Source of the DNA: Herbidospora cretacea
Lineage (GTDB): Bacteria; Actinomycetota; Actinomycetes; Streptosporangiales; Streptosporangiaceae
NCBI RefSeq assembly: GCF_001570605.1
Contig: NZ_BBXG01000009.1
Coordinates: forward strand, 248,001 to 312,000
Reading direction: 5' to 3'
Length of the DNA: 64,000 nucleotides
Below are positions 45,478-53,758 of the stretch, piece by piece. The notes under the pieces are model-generated. The model did not search any database. It was not told the DNA's origin and worked only from the letters and a program-made list of their open reading frames with translations. The translations under genes were made by a program, and so were the position numbers. The stretch's first letter is position 1. Each line of letters starts with the position of its first letter.

Positions 45478-46648
45478 GCCGTTCCGACAGCGCGGCGGGG
45501 TCGGCGACGACCGTCTCCAGAACCTGACCGGCCGCGCCGAGCGCCGCCGCCTCCGAGCCCAGCCGGGAGACCTCGACCGGCGGGGCCGTGGCGCGCATCT
45601 GGGCGAGGCGTCCGCCGATGGTCTCGGCGACGACGCCGCCGATCCAGGGGAACAGCGGCGCGTAGATCCCGCCGAGCACGATCGTGTGGGGGTCGACCAG
45701 GTTGATCGCCGACGACAGCGCCACCCCGAGCGCCCAGCCCGCCTTCTCGCAGGCCGCCTCGGTGGTGGGGTCGCCCTGTTCCAGGTGGGCGACGATCGCC
45801 TCGATGCCGTGGGCGAAGGGGCTGCGGTCGGCGACCGCGTCGAGGAAGGCGTCCTGCCCCGCATACTGCTCCAGGCAACCGCGCGCCCCGCAGCGGCACT
45901 CGGGGCCCTCCGGGGTGACGACGACGTGGCCGAGCTCGCCCGCGAAGCCGCGTGAGCCGCGGAACAGCGCGCCGTTGACGACGAGCCCGGCACCGATGCC
46001 GATCTCGCCCGAGACGTAGAGGAAGTCGGCCCGCCCGGCGCCGAACCACAGCTCGCCGAGGGCGGCCAGGTTGGCCTCGTTCTCCACCCGCAGGGGCACT
46101 CCGAGGTCGAGGGCGGCGCCCACGGGCACGTTCCGCCAGCCGAGGTTGGGGGCGTTGTGGATCTCGCCCGACTCGACGTCGACCGGTCCCGGCACGGCCA
46201 GACCGGCGCCGACGACGAGGAGGCCGGTCCCCTCGGCCTGGGCGAGGGCCGAGCGGGCCAGCCGCCGGAGGTCGCCGATGACGTCCATCGGTTTTGACAA
46301 GCGGTTGTCGACAGCCTGGGTCAGCCGGAGCCTGACCCGGCGGGTGAGGTCGACCACCCGTACGGCCAGATAGTCGACGTTGATCTCCAGGCCGACGGCG
46401 GCGACGCGGTCGCCGCTGACCCGGACCTCGACCCCCGGACGGCCGCGCTCCCCGGCCCGCACCGCGCCGGTCTCCACCACCAGCCCGGCCTCGAGCAGGT
46501 CCGCGACCAGCTTGGATACGGTGGTCTTGGTCAGGCCGGTGACTTCGGCCAGGCTCGCCCGGGTGAGCGATCCGTGCGATCGGACCTCCCGCAGGACGAA
46601 GGCGAGGTTGCGTGCCCGCATCGCGTCGTGCCGTACGGCCTGCGCCAT
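45446..46648 (-). CDS. xylR: ROK family repressor of the xylose operon
   Basis: The 400-residue protein has an N-terminal winged helix (GSLTRASLAEVTGLTKTTVS, KLVADLLEAGLVVETG) and a ROK sugar-kinase-like domain (GLLVVGAGLAVPGPVDVESG, VENEANLAALGE, GIGAGLVVNGALFRGSRGFA, GELGHVVV). The zinc motif C-x-C-G-x-x-G-C-L-E is present (ECRCGARGCLEQY). It is divergent from xylA, with two inverted repeats between them, the standard layout of XylR controlling xylAB: xylose binding releases it from DNA. AGGAGG lies 6 nt before the ATG at 46648; a longer frame from 46654 overlaps that ribosome site. Confidence 0.9.
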   Translation of the reverse strand: MAQAVRHDAMRARNLAFVLREVRSHGSLTRASLAEVTGLTKTTVSKLVADLLEAGLVVETGAVRAGERGRPGVEVRVSGDRVAAVGLEINVDYLAVRVVDLTRRVRLRLTQAVDNRLSKPMDVIGDLRRLARSALAQAEGTGLLVVGAGLAVPGPVDVESGEIHNAPNLGWRNVPVGAALDLGVPLRVENEANLAALGELWFGAGRADFLYVSGEIGIGAGLVVNGALFRGSRGFAGELGHVVVTPEGPECRCGARGCLEQYAGQDAFLDAVADRSPFAHGIEAIVAHLEQGDPTTEAACEKAGWALGVALSSAINLVDPHTIVLGGIYAPLFPWIGGVVAETIGGRLAQMRATAPPVEVSRLGSEAAALGAAGQVLETVVADPAALSERLTDRRDLGPR

Positions 46649-46667
46649 TCGCACCTCCTGACAGTCG

Positions 46668-46683
46668 GTCCAGAAATCTGGAC
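46668..46683. promoter_or_regulatory. ROK operator 1 (XylR)
   Basis: GTCCAGA-AA-TCTGGAC is a perfect inverted repeat 20 bp upstream of xylR. Its GTCCA half-site recurs in the second repeat. Confidence 0.55.
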
Positions 46684-46731
46684 GAAATCCTAGACACGCC
46701 TACTTGACCGGCGGGAGTCCCCGTTCCATAT

Positions 46732-46752
46732 TTAGTCCACAACGTAGACTAA
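46732..46752. promoter_or_regulatory. ROK operator 2 (XylR), upstream of xylA
   Basis: TTAGTC-CACAACGTA-GACTAA has perfect 6-bp arms across 9 nt and ends 14 bp before the xylA ATG. TTAGT half-sites with this spacing are typical of XylR-type ROK repressors. Confidence 0.6.
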
Positions 46753-46766
46753 TTCGGAGGCGCCCC

Positions 46767-47909
46767 ATGTACACCCCCACTCCCGAGGACAAGTTCACAT
46801 TCGGGCTGTGGACTGTCGGCTGGCAGGCGCGCGACCAGTTCGGTGACGCGACCCGGGCCCCGCTCGACCCCGTCGAGACCGTGCACAAGCTGGCCGAGCT
46901 TGGGGCCTATGGCGTGACCTTCCACGACGACGACCTGCTCGCCGTGGAGCCCGACCGCGACAGGGCGATCGAGAACTTCAAGAAGGCCCTGGCCGACACC
47001 GGCCTCAAGGTTCCGATGGCGACCACCAACCTGTTCACCCACCCGGTGTTCAAGGACGGCGGCTTCACCAGCAACAACCGCGAGGTCCGCCGCTACGCCA
47101 TCCGCAAGGTGATCCGCAACCTCGACCTCGCGGCCGAGCTGGGCGCCAAGACCTACGTCTGCTGGGGCGGCCGTGAGGGCGCCGAGTCCGACGCCGCCAA
47201 GGACATCCGCGCCGCGCTCTCCCGTTACAAGGAGGCCATGGACATCCTGAGCCAGTACGTCGTCGACAAGGGCTACGACATCCGCTTCGCGATCGAGCCC
47301 AAGCCGAACGAGCCCCGGGGCGACATCCTGCTCCCGACCGTCGGCCACGCGCTGGCGTTCATCAACGAGCTCGAGCGCCCCGAGATGGTCGGCCTCAACC
47401 CCGAGACCGGTCACGAGCAGATGGCGGGCCTGAACTACTACCACGCCATCTCGCAGGCGATGTGGCACGGCAAGCTGTTCCACCTCGACCTCAACGGCCA
47501 GCGCGGCATCAAGTACGACCAGGACCTCATCTTCGGCCACGGCGACGTGCAGAACGCGTTCTTCCTGGTCGACCTGCTGGAGCACGGCGGCTACGAGGGC
47601 CCCCGCCACTTCGACTACAAGCCGGTCCGCACCGACGACAAGAACGACGCGTGGGACTCGCTCGCGGCGAACATGCGCACCTACCTGATCCTCAAGGAGA
47701 AGGCCAAGGCCTACCGGGCCGACCCGGAGGTCCAGGAGGCGCTGGCCGCCAGCAAGGTCGACGAGCTGGGCGCCCGCACCCTGGGCGAGGGCGAGACCCT
47801 CCAGGACCTGCTGAACGACGACTTCGACCTCGACGGCGTGGCCGAGCGCGGCTACCACTTCACCCGTCTGTCGCAGCTCGCCCTCGAGCACCTGTTCGGC
47901 GTGCGGTAA
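46767..47909 (+). CDS. xylA: Xylose isomerase
   Basis: The 380-residue protein matches actinomycete class I xylose isomerases. It has [16 protein letters not shown] (catalytic His/Asp), [17 protein letters not shown] (signature), [20 protein letters not shown] (metal Glu and Lys), [38 protein letters not shown] and [10 protein letters not shown]. It converts D-xylose to D-xylulose (and glucose to fructose) in the cytosol. GGAGG lies 6 nt before the ATG. The stop overlaps the xylulokinase start in TAATG. It is controlled by the divergent ROK repressor. Confidence 0.97.
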   Translation: MYTPTPEDKFTFGLWTVGWQARDQFGDATRAPLDPVETVHKLAELGAYGVTFHDDDLLAVEPDRDRAIENFKKALADTGLKVPMATTNLFTHPVFKDGGFTSNNREVRRYAIRKVIRNLDLAAELGAKTYVCWGGREGAESDAAKDIRAALSRYKEAMDILSQYVVDKGYDIRFAIEPKPNEPRGDILLPTVGHALAFINELERPEMVGLNPETGHEQMAGLNYYHAISQAMWHGKLFHLDLNGQRGIKYDQDLIFGHGDVQNAFFLVDLLEHGGYEGPRHFDYKPVRTDDKNDAWDSLAANMRTYLILKEKAKAYRADPEVQEALAASKVDELGARTLGEGETLQDLLNDDFDLDGVAERGYHFTRLSQLALEHLFGVR

Positions 47910-49270
47910 TGACGCTCGTCGCGGGGGTCGACTCGTCGACCCAGAGTTGCAAGGTCGTGGTGCGCGACGCCGACACCGGCGCGCTGGTCCGCGAGGGCCG
48001 CGCCAAGCACCCTGACGGCACCGAGGTCCACCCGAGCCACTGGTGGACGGCGCTCCAGGAGGCCATCGCCCAGGCGGGCGGCCTCGACGACGTCGCCGCG
48101 GTGTCGGTCGGCGGGCAGCAGCACGGCATGGTCTGCCTCGACGAGAACGGCGAGGTGGTCCGCCCGGCGCTGCTGTGGAACGACATCCGGTCGGCCCAGG
48201 CGGCCCGCGACCTGATCGCGGAGCTGGGCGGCCCGGAGAAGTGGGCGGAGGCGGTGGGCAGCGTGCCCGTCGCGTCGTTCACGGTCACCAAGCTGCGCTG
48301 GCTGGCCCAGCACGAGCCGGAGAACGCCGCGCGCACCGCGTCGGTCTGCCTCCCGCACGACTGGCTGACCTGGAAGCTCGGCGGCACCCCCGCGACCATC
48401 ACCACCGACCGCGGGGAGGCCTCGGGCACCGGCTACTGGTCTCCGGCCACCGGCAACTACCGGCTCGACCTGCTGGAGATGGCCATCGGCCACACCCCTC
48501 AGGTCGCCAAGGTCCTCGGCCCGCGCGAGCAGGCCGGCCAGTACAACCAGGCCCTGCTGGCGCCGGGCACCGGTGACAACATGGCCGCCGCCCTCGGCGT
48601 CGGCGCCCACCCGGGCGACGTGATCGTCTCGATCGGCACGTCCGGCACGGCCTTCGCCGTCGCCGAACACCCGTCGGCGGACGCGTCCGGAGGCGTCGCC
48701 GGGTTCGCCGACGCGACCGGGCGGTTCCTGCCGCTGGTCGCCACGATGAACGCCGCCCGCACGCTCGACGCGGTCGGCAGGGTGATCGGCGTGGGTCCGG
48801 CCGAGCTCAGCGATCTGGCCCTCGGGGCGCCTCCCGGGGCCGACGGCCTGACGCTCGTGCCGTACCTGGAAGGCGAGCGCACCCCGAACCGGCCCGACGC
48901 GACCGGTTCGTTCCACGGGCTGCGGCTGGCCAACGCGACGCCGGGCCACTTCGCCCGCGCGGCCGTCGAGGGCATGCTCTGCGGTCTGGCCGACGCGCTC
49001 GACGCGCTCGGCCTGGCGCCCAACCGGGTGCTGCTGATCGGCGGCGGCGCGCGGTCCGAGGCCGTGCGCACCATCGCGCCGAGCGTCTTCGGTGTGCCGG
49101 TGCACGTGCCCCCGCCCGGGGAGTACGTCGCCGACGGCGCCGCCCGTCAGGCAGCCTGGCTGCTCACGGGCGGCGAGGAGCCGCCGGAGTGGGCCGCCGG
49201 CGAGGTCACCGTCTACGAGGGTGACCCCATCTCCGGCCTGCGCGAGCGTTACAAGGAAGCCGCGAAGTGA
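47909..49270 (+). CDS. xylB: Xylulokinase
   Basis: The 453-residue FGGY-family kinase starts [20 protein letters not shown] and contains [69 protein letters not shown] and [15 protein letters not shown]. It phosphorylates D-xylulose to xylulose 5-phosphate for the pentose phosphate pathway. It is slightly shorter than typical xylulokinases (about 480-500). It is translationally coupled to xylA (TAATG) and ends at a perfect terminator. No xylose transporter gene is in the window. Confidence 0.96.
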   Translation: MTLVAGVDSSTQSCKVVVRDADTGALVREGRAKHPDGTEVHPSHWWTALQEAIAQAGGLDDVAAVSVGGQQHGMVCLDENGEVVRPALLWNDIRSAQAARDLIAELGGPEKWAEAVGSVPVASFTVTKLRWLAQHEPENAARTASVCLPHDWLTWKLGGTPATITTDRGEASGTGYWSPATGNYRLDLLEMAIGHTPQVAKVLGPREQAGQYNQALLAPGTGDNMAAALGVGAHPGDVIVSIGTSGTAFAVAEHPSADASGGVAGFADATGRFLPLVATMNAARTLDAVGRVIGVGPAELSDLALGAPPGADGLTLVPYLEGERTPNRPDATGSFHGLRLANATPGHFARAAVEGMLCGLADALDALGLAPNRVLLIGGGARSEAVRTIAPSVFGVPVHVPPPGEYVADGAARQAAWLLTGGEEPPEWAAGEVTVYEGDPISGLRERYKEAAK

Positions 49271-49274
49271 CCCT

Positions 49275-49302
49275 CCGGGGGTGGGGTTCGCCCCACCCCC
49301 GG
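49275..49302 (+). terminator. Intrinsic terminator of xylAB
   Basis: CCGGGGGTGGGG-TTCG-CCCCACCCCCGG is a perfect 12-bp stem with a stable TTCG tetraloop, 5 bp after the xylB stop. Confidence 0.88.
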
Positions 49303-49321
49303 CCCTGCGGCGACCCTGATC

Positions 49322-49333
49322 CCCCCTAGGGGG
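49322..49333. promoter_or_regulatory. CCCCCT/AGGGGG palindrome upstream of DUF998 gene
   Basis: The perfect 12-bp palindrome sits in the longer, imperfect ATCCCCCCTAGGGGGTAT (49319-49336), which resembles CsoR-type copper operators. It lies 80 bp before the chosen start; a structural role is equally possible. Confidence 0.3.
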
Positions 49334-49401
49334 TATCCATCAGGGGCGAATAGGGTCTTAACCGGATGCATATCCGGCCGCTGAAGAGGCACTCTCGAAG
49401 T

Positions 49402-50079
49402 ATGGTCAAGAGGCTCTTCCCCGTGCTCGCGGTCGCCGGTCTGGTGCTCGCGATGGCCGCCGTCGTGGCCGGTCAGCTTGATCCCATCCCTCGACTCGAT
49501 CCGGTCGCGCTCTCGATCAGCGAATACGCCGCCCAGGAGGGCGGAGTGCTGACCGAGTTCACCCTCGCGATGCTGGGGCTGGCCTCGCTGGTCCTGCTCG
49601 CCGGGCTCAAGGCCGCTTCGGCGCCGATCGACGGCTGGCCGGAGCGCCTGCTCCTCATCTGGTCCCTCACCCTGCTCCTGATCGCCGCGATCCCCTGGGA
49701 GCCGGCGCAGGACTACCTCCTGGCAATCGCCTTCCTGGCGCTGCCGGCCGCGACCGCGCAGCTCGCGGGCCGGTTCGCCGACGACGACGCGTGGCGGCCG
49801 GTGGCCCGCACGCTGGAGTGGCTGACCCTGCTGGCCGGTCTCGGCCTGGCCGCCGTCACCTATGTGGCGCTGCCCGGCCGGGGCGTGATGATCGGGGTGG
49901 CCGAGCGCGGTCTGCTCCTCGTGGAGTTCGCACTGGTGGCGGCGGTGGCCTGGCAGCTGGTGCGAGTCGGACTCATGACCGCCATCACTACAGTTCCGGG
50001 AGTGGCCCGTCAGCCGGTGCAGACCGCGGTGCAAAACGCCACGTCCGAGGCGGTCAGCCCGCACGCTCACGCCGCGTGA
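49402..50079 (+). CDS. DUF998-like membrane protein
   Basis: The roughly 225-residue protein has six hydrophobic segments (FPVLAVAGLVLAMAAVVAGQ, EFTLAMLGLASLVLLAGL, LLLIWSLTLLLIAAIPW, DYLLAIAFLALPAATAQLAG, LEWLTLLAGLGLAAVTYVAL, VAERGLLLVEFALVAAVAWQ). The early motif PVALSISEYAAQEGG fits the DUF998 pattern. Function is unknown. I chose the ATG at 49402, directly before the first helix; the longer frame from 49366 adds a basic 12-residue extension. Confidence 0.7.
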   Translation: MVKRLFPVLAVAGLVLAMAAVVAGQLDPIPRLDPVALSISEYAAQEGGVLTEFTLAMLGLASLVLLAGLKAASAPIDGWPERLLLIWSLTLLLIAAIPWEPAQDYLLAIAFLALPAATAQLAGRFADDDAWRPVARTLEWLTLLAGLGLAAVTYVALPGRGVMIGVAERGLLLVEFALVAAVAWQLVRVGLMTAITTVPGVARQPVQTAVQNATSEAVSPHAHAA

Positions 50080-50159
50080 TCGGAGAATCCAGACTCCCGA
50101 ACAACACAAAAAGGGGCAAACTGCTAACCTCATCGGCTACGTACGGCCGATGAGGTGCC

Positions 50160-52064
50160 ATGGCTTCGAGCAGATCCATCCGGTTCAAGATTTCCGCGCT
50201 GTTGATCATCCCGCTGGTCTCGCTGGTGGGCCTGTGGGGATTCGCCGCTGTCATCACCACCGGTGACTCGCTCGATCTGCTCAAAGTCGAACGCCTCTAC
50301 GACGGCATCGGCCGTCCCGGCGACACCCTCGTGCTCAGCCTGCAGCGGGAACACCTGCTCTCCGCCGAATACGTCGCCACCGGGACCCGTGAGGCGTTCG
50401 ACCGCCTGGTCGAACAGCGCCTGATCACCGACGACGCGCGGGAGAACCTGCGCGAGCGGTCCAGCGTCCCCGACGTGCGGGACGCGCTGACGCCGGCCAT
50501 GGAGGGCCGCTACAGCGACGTCATGGCGGCCGTGGACGAGCTCGACGACCTGCGCAACGACATCGACACCCGGGCGGTCGGGCTGACCGGCCTCGGTGAG
50601 CGCTTCGGCGTGCTGCCGACCGCGATGCAGGCGCTCGACCACACCATCACGCTCAACAACGACGTGCCGCTCTACCAGCAGTCGCGCAGCCTCGGCCTGC
50701 TCTCCTTCGCCAAGGACTTCCTGGCCCGCGAGAGCGCCCTCGGGGCCGGCGTGCTCGTCAACGAGCGGCCGTTCACCGTCGAGGAGAGCCGGGCCTTCAT
50801 CCGCTACTCCGGCACCCGCGACTTCCTGTTCGGCCAGGGCATGAAGGAGCTCGACCCCGAACTGCGCAAGCCGTTCGAGGACATGCTGGTCTCCGACGCC
50901 TACCGGTCGTACATCCGGCTGGAGACGCGGGTGGTGAGCGCCGGGCCGGTGACCCACGCGGCGTGGCGCAAGGCCGTCGACGCCACCGAGAAGGCCTTCC
51001 GCGAGGCGATCCTGTCGAGCGAGCAGCGCCTGTCGGTCCGCGCCGAACCGGTCGCGGTCAGCACGTTCGTCCGCACCGGCATCGCCGGGCTGCTCGGGCT
51101 GATCGCCGTCGCGCTGACCCTCTTCGTGTCGGTACGCCTCGGGCGCGGCCTGACCCGGGAACTCGCCGCCCTGCGCAGCGCGGCGCAGCAACTGGCCGAG
51201 GTCCGGCTGCCCCGGGTGGTGGAGCGCCTGCGGCGCGGCGAGAAGGTCGACGTGGCCGCCGAGGCGCCCGCCCTGGAACCGCCCGGCACCACGGGCGAGG
51301 TCGCCGACGTGGCGCACGCCTTCAGCGCCGTGCAGCACACCGCCGTGGACGCGGCCGTCGACCAGGCCAGGCTGCGCGAGAGCGTCGGCCAGGCCCTGCG
51401 CAATCTCGCCCGGCGGAGTCAGGGGCTGCTCCAGCGGCAGCTCAAACTGCTCGACGGGATGCAGCGCCGTACCGAGGACCCGGGCTCTTTGGAGGAGCTC
51501 TTCCGGCTCGACCACCTCACCACCCGCATGCGGCGGCACGCCGAAGGCCTGATCGTGCTGTCGGGCGGCACGCCGGGCCGGACCTACCGGCAGGCCGTGG
51601 CCGTCGCGGAGATGCTCCAGGGCGCCGTGGCCGAGGTGGAGGACTACCCCAGGGTGCGCGTGTACCCGATGCCCGAGACGGCGGTCAAGGGGGCCGCCGT
51701 CGCCGACCTGATCCACCTGTTCGCCGAGCTCATCGAGAACGCCTCGGCCTACTCGCCGCCGCAGACCGAGGTGTCGGTCCGGGGCGAGGCGGTCGCCAAG
51801 GGGTTCGCGGTCGAGATCGAGGACCGGGGGCTCGGGCTTTCCCCAGCAGACCTCGACAAGATCAATTCGCGGCTGGCCAGCCCACCCGAGTTCGACCTCG
51901 CCGACACCGACCGGCTCGGCCTGGTCGTCGTCGGACGGCTGGCCACCCGACTGGGAGTCCGTGTGGAACTACGGCAGTCGCCGTTCGGCGGGACCACCGC
52001 CATCGTGCTCATCCCGACTTCGGCGCTCGCGCCGGAACCGGTGCTGGAAGGGGTGCGCGCATGA
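50160..52064 (+). CDS. cvnA: CvnA-like sensor kinase with nitrate/nitrite-sensing-type domain
   Basis: The 634-residue protein has two membrane helices (about 8-30 and 302-325) enclosing an extracellular helical NIT-like sensor (TGDSLDLLKVERLYDGIGRP ... RDFLFGQGMKELDPELRK), a HAMP-like segment, and an HATPase domain with ELIENASAYSPPQTEVSVRG, EIEDRGLGLSPADL and DTDRLGLVVVGRLA. The usual phospho-acceptor His is replaced by the conservon-type LRNLARRSQGLLQRQLKLLD box. CvnA proteins are membrane sensors of actinomycete conservons. GAGG lies upstream of the ATG. It overlaps a CvnC gene by 4 nt, but CvnB and CvnD are missing from this operon. Confidence 0.85.
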   Translation: MASSRSIRFKISALLIIPLVSLVGLWGFAAVITTGDSLDLLKVERLYDGIGRPGDTLVLSLQREHLLSAEYVATGTREAFDRLVEQRLITDDARENLRERSSVPDVRDALTPAMEGRYSDVMAAVDELDDLRNDIDTRAVGLTGLGERFGVLPTAMQALDHTITLNNDVPLYQQSRSLGLLSFAKDFLARESALGAGVLVNERPFTVEESRAFIRYSGTRDFLFGQGMKELDPELRKPFEDMLVSDAYRSYIRLETRVVSAGPVTHAAWRKAVDATEKAFREAILSSEQRLSVRAEPVAVSTFVRTGIAGLLGLIAVALTLFVSVRLGRGLTRELAALRSAAQQLAEVRLPRVVERLRRGEKVDVAAEAPALEPPGTTGEVADVAHAFSAVQHTAVDAAVDQARLRESVGQALRNLARRSQGLLQRQLKLLDGMQRRTEDPGSLEELFRLDHLTTRMRRHAEGLIVLSGGTPGRTYRQAVAVAEMLQGAVAEVEDYPRVRVYPMPETAVKGAAVADLIHLFAELIENASAYSPPQTEVSVRGEAVAKGFAVEIEDRGLGLSPADLDKINSRLASPPEFDLADTDRLGLVVVGRLATRLGVRVELRQSPFGGTTAIVLIPTSALAPEPVLEGVRA

Positions 52065-52423
52065 GCGCGTCGTCGGAGGAGTGGGTCGACGACGGGCCGG
52101 TCGTCCGGTCCTACGCGCTCACGAGAGGCCGGGCGACGACCGACGCGCCCCTGGACCTCATGTCGGTGGTCGCGGCCACCGGCGCCAGGATCCAGCAGGG
52201 CGCCGACCTCGGCCGCGAGCACCAGCGGCTGCTGTCGCTCATTCCCCGCTCCCGCCAGGTGGCCGACGTCGCGTCGGAGGCCGACCTGCCGCTGGGCGTC
52301 GTCAGAGTCCTGCTGGGCGACCTGCTCGACCACGGCCTGATCCTGGTCCGCCCCCCGAACGCGGCCAAGGCCCCCGCGGAGAACATCCTCCGCGAGGTCA
52401 TCAACGGCTTGCGGGCCCTGTAA
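52061..52423 (+). CDS. cvnC: CvnC-like DUF742 protein
   Basis: The 120-residue protein matches DUF742: EEWVDDGPVVRSYALTRGRA at the N-terminus, a winged helix with HQRLLSLIPRSRQVADVASE and LPLGVVRVLLGDLLDHGLIL, and the family's C-terminus LREVINGLRAL. CvnC proteins link the sensor to the GTPase and may bind DNA. It overlaps the CvnA stop in ATGA. It ends 6 bp from the stop of the convergent GTPase gene. Confidence 0.88.
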   Translation: MSASSEEWVDDGPVVRSYALTRGRATTDAPLDLMSVVAATGARIQQGADLGREHQRLLSLIPRSRQVADVASEADLPLGVVRVLLGDLLDHGLILVRPPNAAKAPAENILREVINGLRAL

Positions 52424-52429
52424 GGGGGT

Positions 52430-53005
52430 TCAGCGCTGGGTCGCGGTGAGGGTCTTCAGGGCGTGCTCGACGAGCGTGACCAGGACGACCTTGGCCGAGG
52501 CCCGGCGCCGGACGTCGCAGAGCATGACCGGGATCTCCGGGTCGAGGTCGAGCGCGATGCGGACGTCGTCGGGCTCGTAGCGCTCGGCGCCGTCGAAGCA
52601 GTTGACCGCGACGATGAACGGAGTGCCCCGCTGCTCGAAGTAGTCGATCGACGGGAAGCAGTCGGTCAGCCTGCGGGTGTCGGCCAGCACGACCGCGCCG
52701 AGCGCGCCGTAGGACAGCTCGTCCCACATGAACCAGAAACGTTCCTGTCCGGGCGTGCCGAACAGGTAGACGACGAGCCCTTCGCGGATCGTGATCCGGC
52801 CGAAGTCCATGGCGACGGTGGTGGTCGTCTTTGTCTCGACGCCGTCGAGGTCGTCCACGCCCACACCGCGGTCGGACAGCACTTCTTCGGTCCGCAGCGG
52901 GCGGATCTCGCTGATCGCCCCGACCAGCGTGGTCTTGCCGACGCCGAAGCCGCCGGCGACGAGGATCTTGAGAGCGACCGGCTCGTCAGAGGGCGCGAAG
53001 GCCAT
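52430..53005 (-). CDS. cvnD: CvnD small GTPase of the conservon
   Basis: The 191-residue protein is a Ras-like ATP/GTP-binding protein with a P-loop ILVAGGFGVGKTTLVGAI, a switch region TTTTVAMDFGRITI, DxxG as LFGTPGQERFWFMWDEL, and the guanine-specificity motif replaced by AVNCFDGAERYEPDDVRIAL. This matches CvnD proteins that act as heterotrimeric-G-protein-like switches. It overlaps cvnC by 20 nt and ends the four-gene operon. Being next to the short conservon's end, it could serve both sensors. Confidence 0.9.
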   Translation of the reverse strand: MAFAPSDEPVALKILVAGGFGVGKTTLVGAISEIRPLRTEEVLSDRGVGVDDLDGVETKTTTTVAMDFGRITIREGLVVYLFGTPGQERFWFMWDELSYGALGAVVLADTRRLTDCFPSIDYFEQRGTPFIVAVNCFDGAERYEPDDVRIALDLDPEIPVMLCDVRRRASAKVVLVTLVEHALKTLTATQR

Positions 53006-53354
53006 TGATCACTTCCTTGAGAATGCGCGCGCTGGGCAGCGGCGCAACCTGAGCCGGTGGGCGCACCCGCACCAGCCCCTGGTCTTGCAGATCACCGAGG
53101 AGCACCCGGACCACCCCGAGGGCGAGGTTCAGGTCGGAGGCGATGTCGGCGACCGAGGCGGTGTCGGCCGCCAGCTCCAGGATGTGGTGCTGTTCCGGCG
53201 AGATGTCGGCCCGGTCGCGCGGGCTGGCACCTGTCGTGGTGATCAGCGCGATCAGGTCGAGGTCGTCGCCGGAGGAACGGGCCCTGCCACCGATGAGCGC
53301 GAAGGGACGGACGACGGGCCCGGCGTCGTCGTCCAGCCACTCCTTGCGGGTCAC
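52986..53354 (-). CDS. cvnC: CvnC, DUF742 protein
   Basis: The 122-residue protein has the same domain as the convergent copy: KEWLDDDAGPVVRPFALIGG, HHILELAADTASVADIASDL, LALGVVRVLLGDLQDQGLVR and LKEVINGLRAL. Its GTG start overlaps the cvnB stop in GTGA, and its 3' end overlaps cvnD, so the operon is tightly coupled. It is clearly paralogous to the plus-strand copy. Confidence 0.88.
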   Translation of the reverse strand: MTRKEWLDDDAGPVVRPFALIGGRARSSGDDLDLIALITTTGASPRDRADISPEQHHILELAADTASVADIASDLNLALGVVRVLLGDLQDQGLVRVRPPAQVAPLPSARILKEVINGLRAL

Positions 53355-53758
53355 GGTGTGGTCCGCCGGGGGTTGGTGGAGATGTGTTGACCCACTCTCT
53401 TCACCAGCATCGCCATCTCGTACGCGATGTGGCCGACGTCGGCGTCCGAGGCGGCCAGCACGGCCAGGCAGGTGCCCTGCCCGGCGGCCGTCACGAACAG
53501 GAACGCGGCCTCCATCTCGACGATGGTCTGGCGGACCTCCCCGCCACCGAAGTGGCGTCCGGCACCCCTGGCCAGGCTCTGGAACCCGGCCGCCACCGCG
53601 GACAGGTGCTCGGAGTCCTCACGGGAGAGTCCCTGGGAAGCCCCCACGACCAGACCGTCGGTGGAGAGGATCACCGCCTGACGGACGGCCCCCACCCGGC
53701 TGATGAGGTCGTCGAGCAACCAGTTCAGTTCGCCGGACGCCGTGACTTTCCCGGTCAT
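53351..53758 (-). CDS. cvnB: CvnB, roadblock/LC7 protein
   Basis: The 135-residue protein matches roadblock/LC7 domains of the MglB/CvnB type: LNWLLDDLISRVGAVRQAVI, LSTDGLVVGASQGLSREDSE, HLSAVAAGFQSLARGAGRHF, LFVTAAGQGTCLAVLAASDA, GHIAYEMAMLVKRVGQHIST. Such proteins modulate the partner GTPase. ATGA overlaps join it to cvnA, and GTGA to cvnC. Confidence 0.93.
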   Translation of the reverse strand: MTGKVTASGELNWLLDDLISRVGAVRQAVILSTDGLVVGASQGLSREDSEHLSAVAAGFQSLARGAGRHFGGGEVRQTIVEMEAAFLFVTAAGQGTCLAVLAASDADVGHIAYEMAMLVKRVGQHISTNPRRTTP

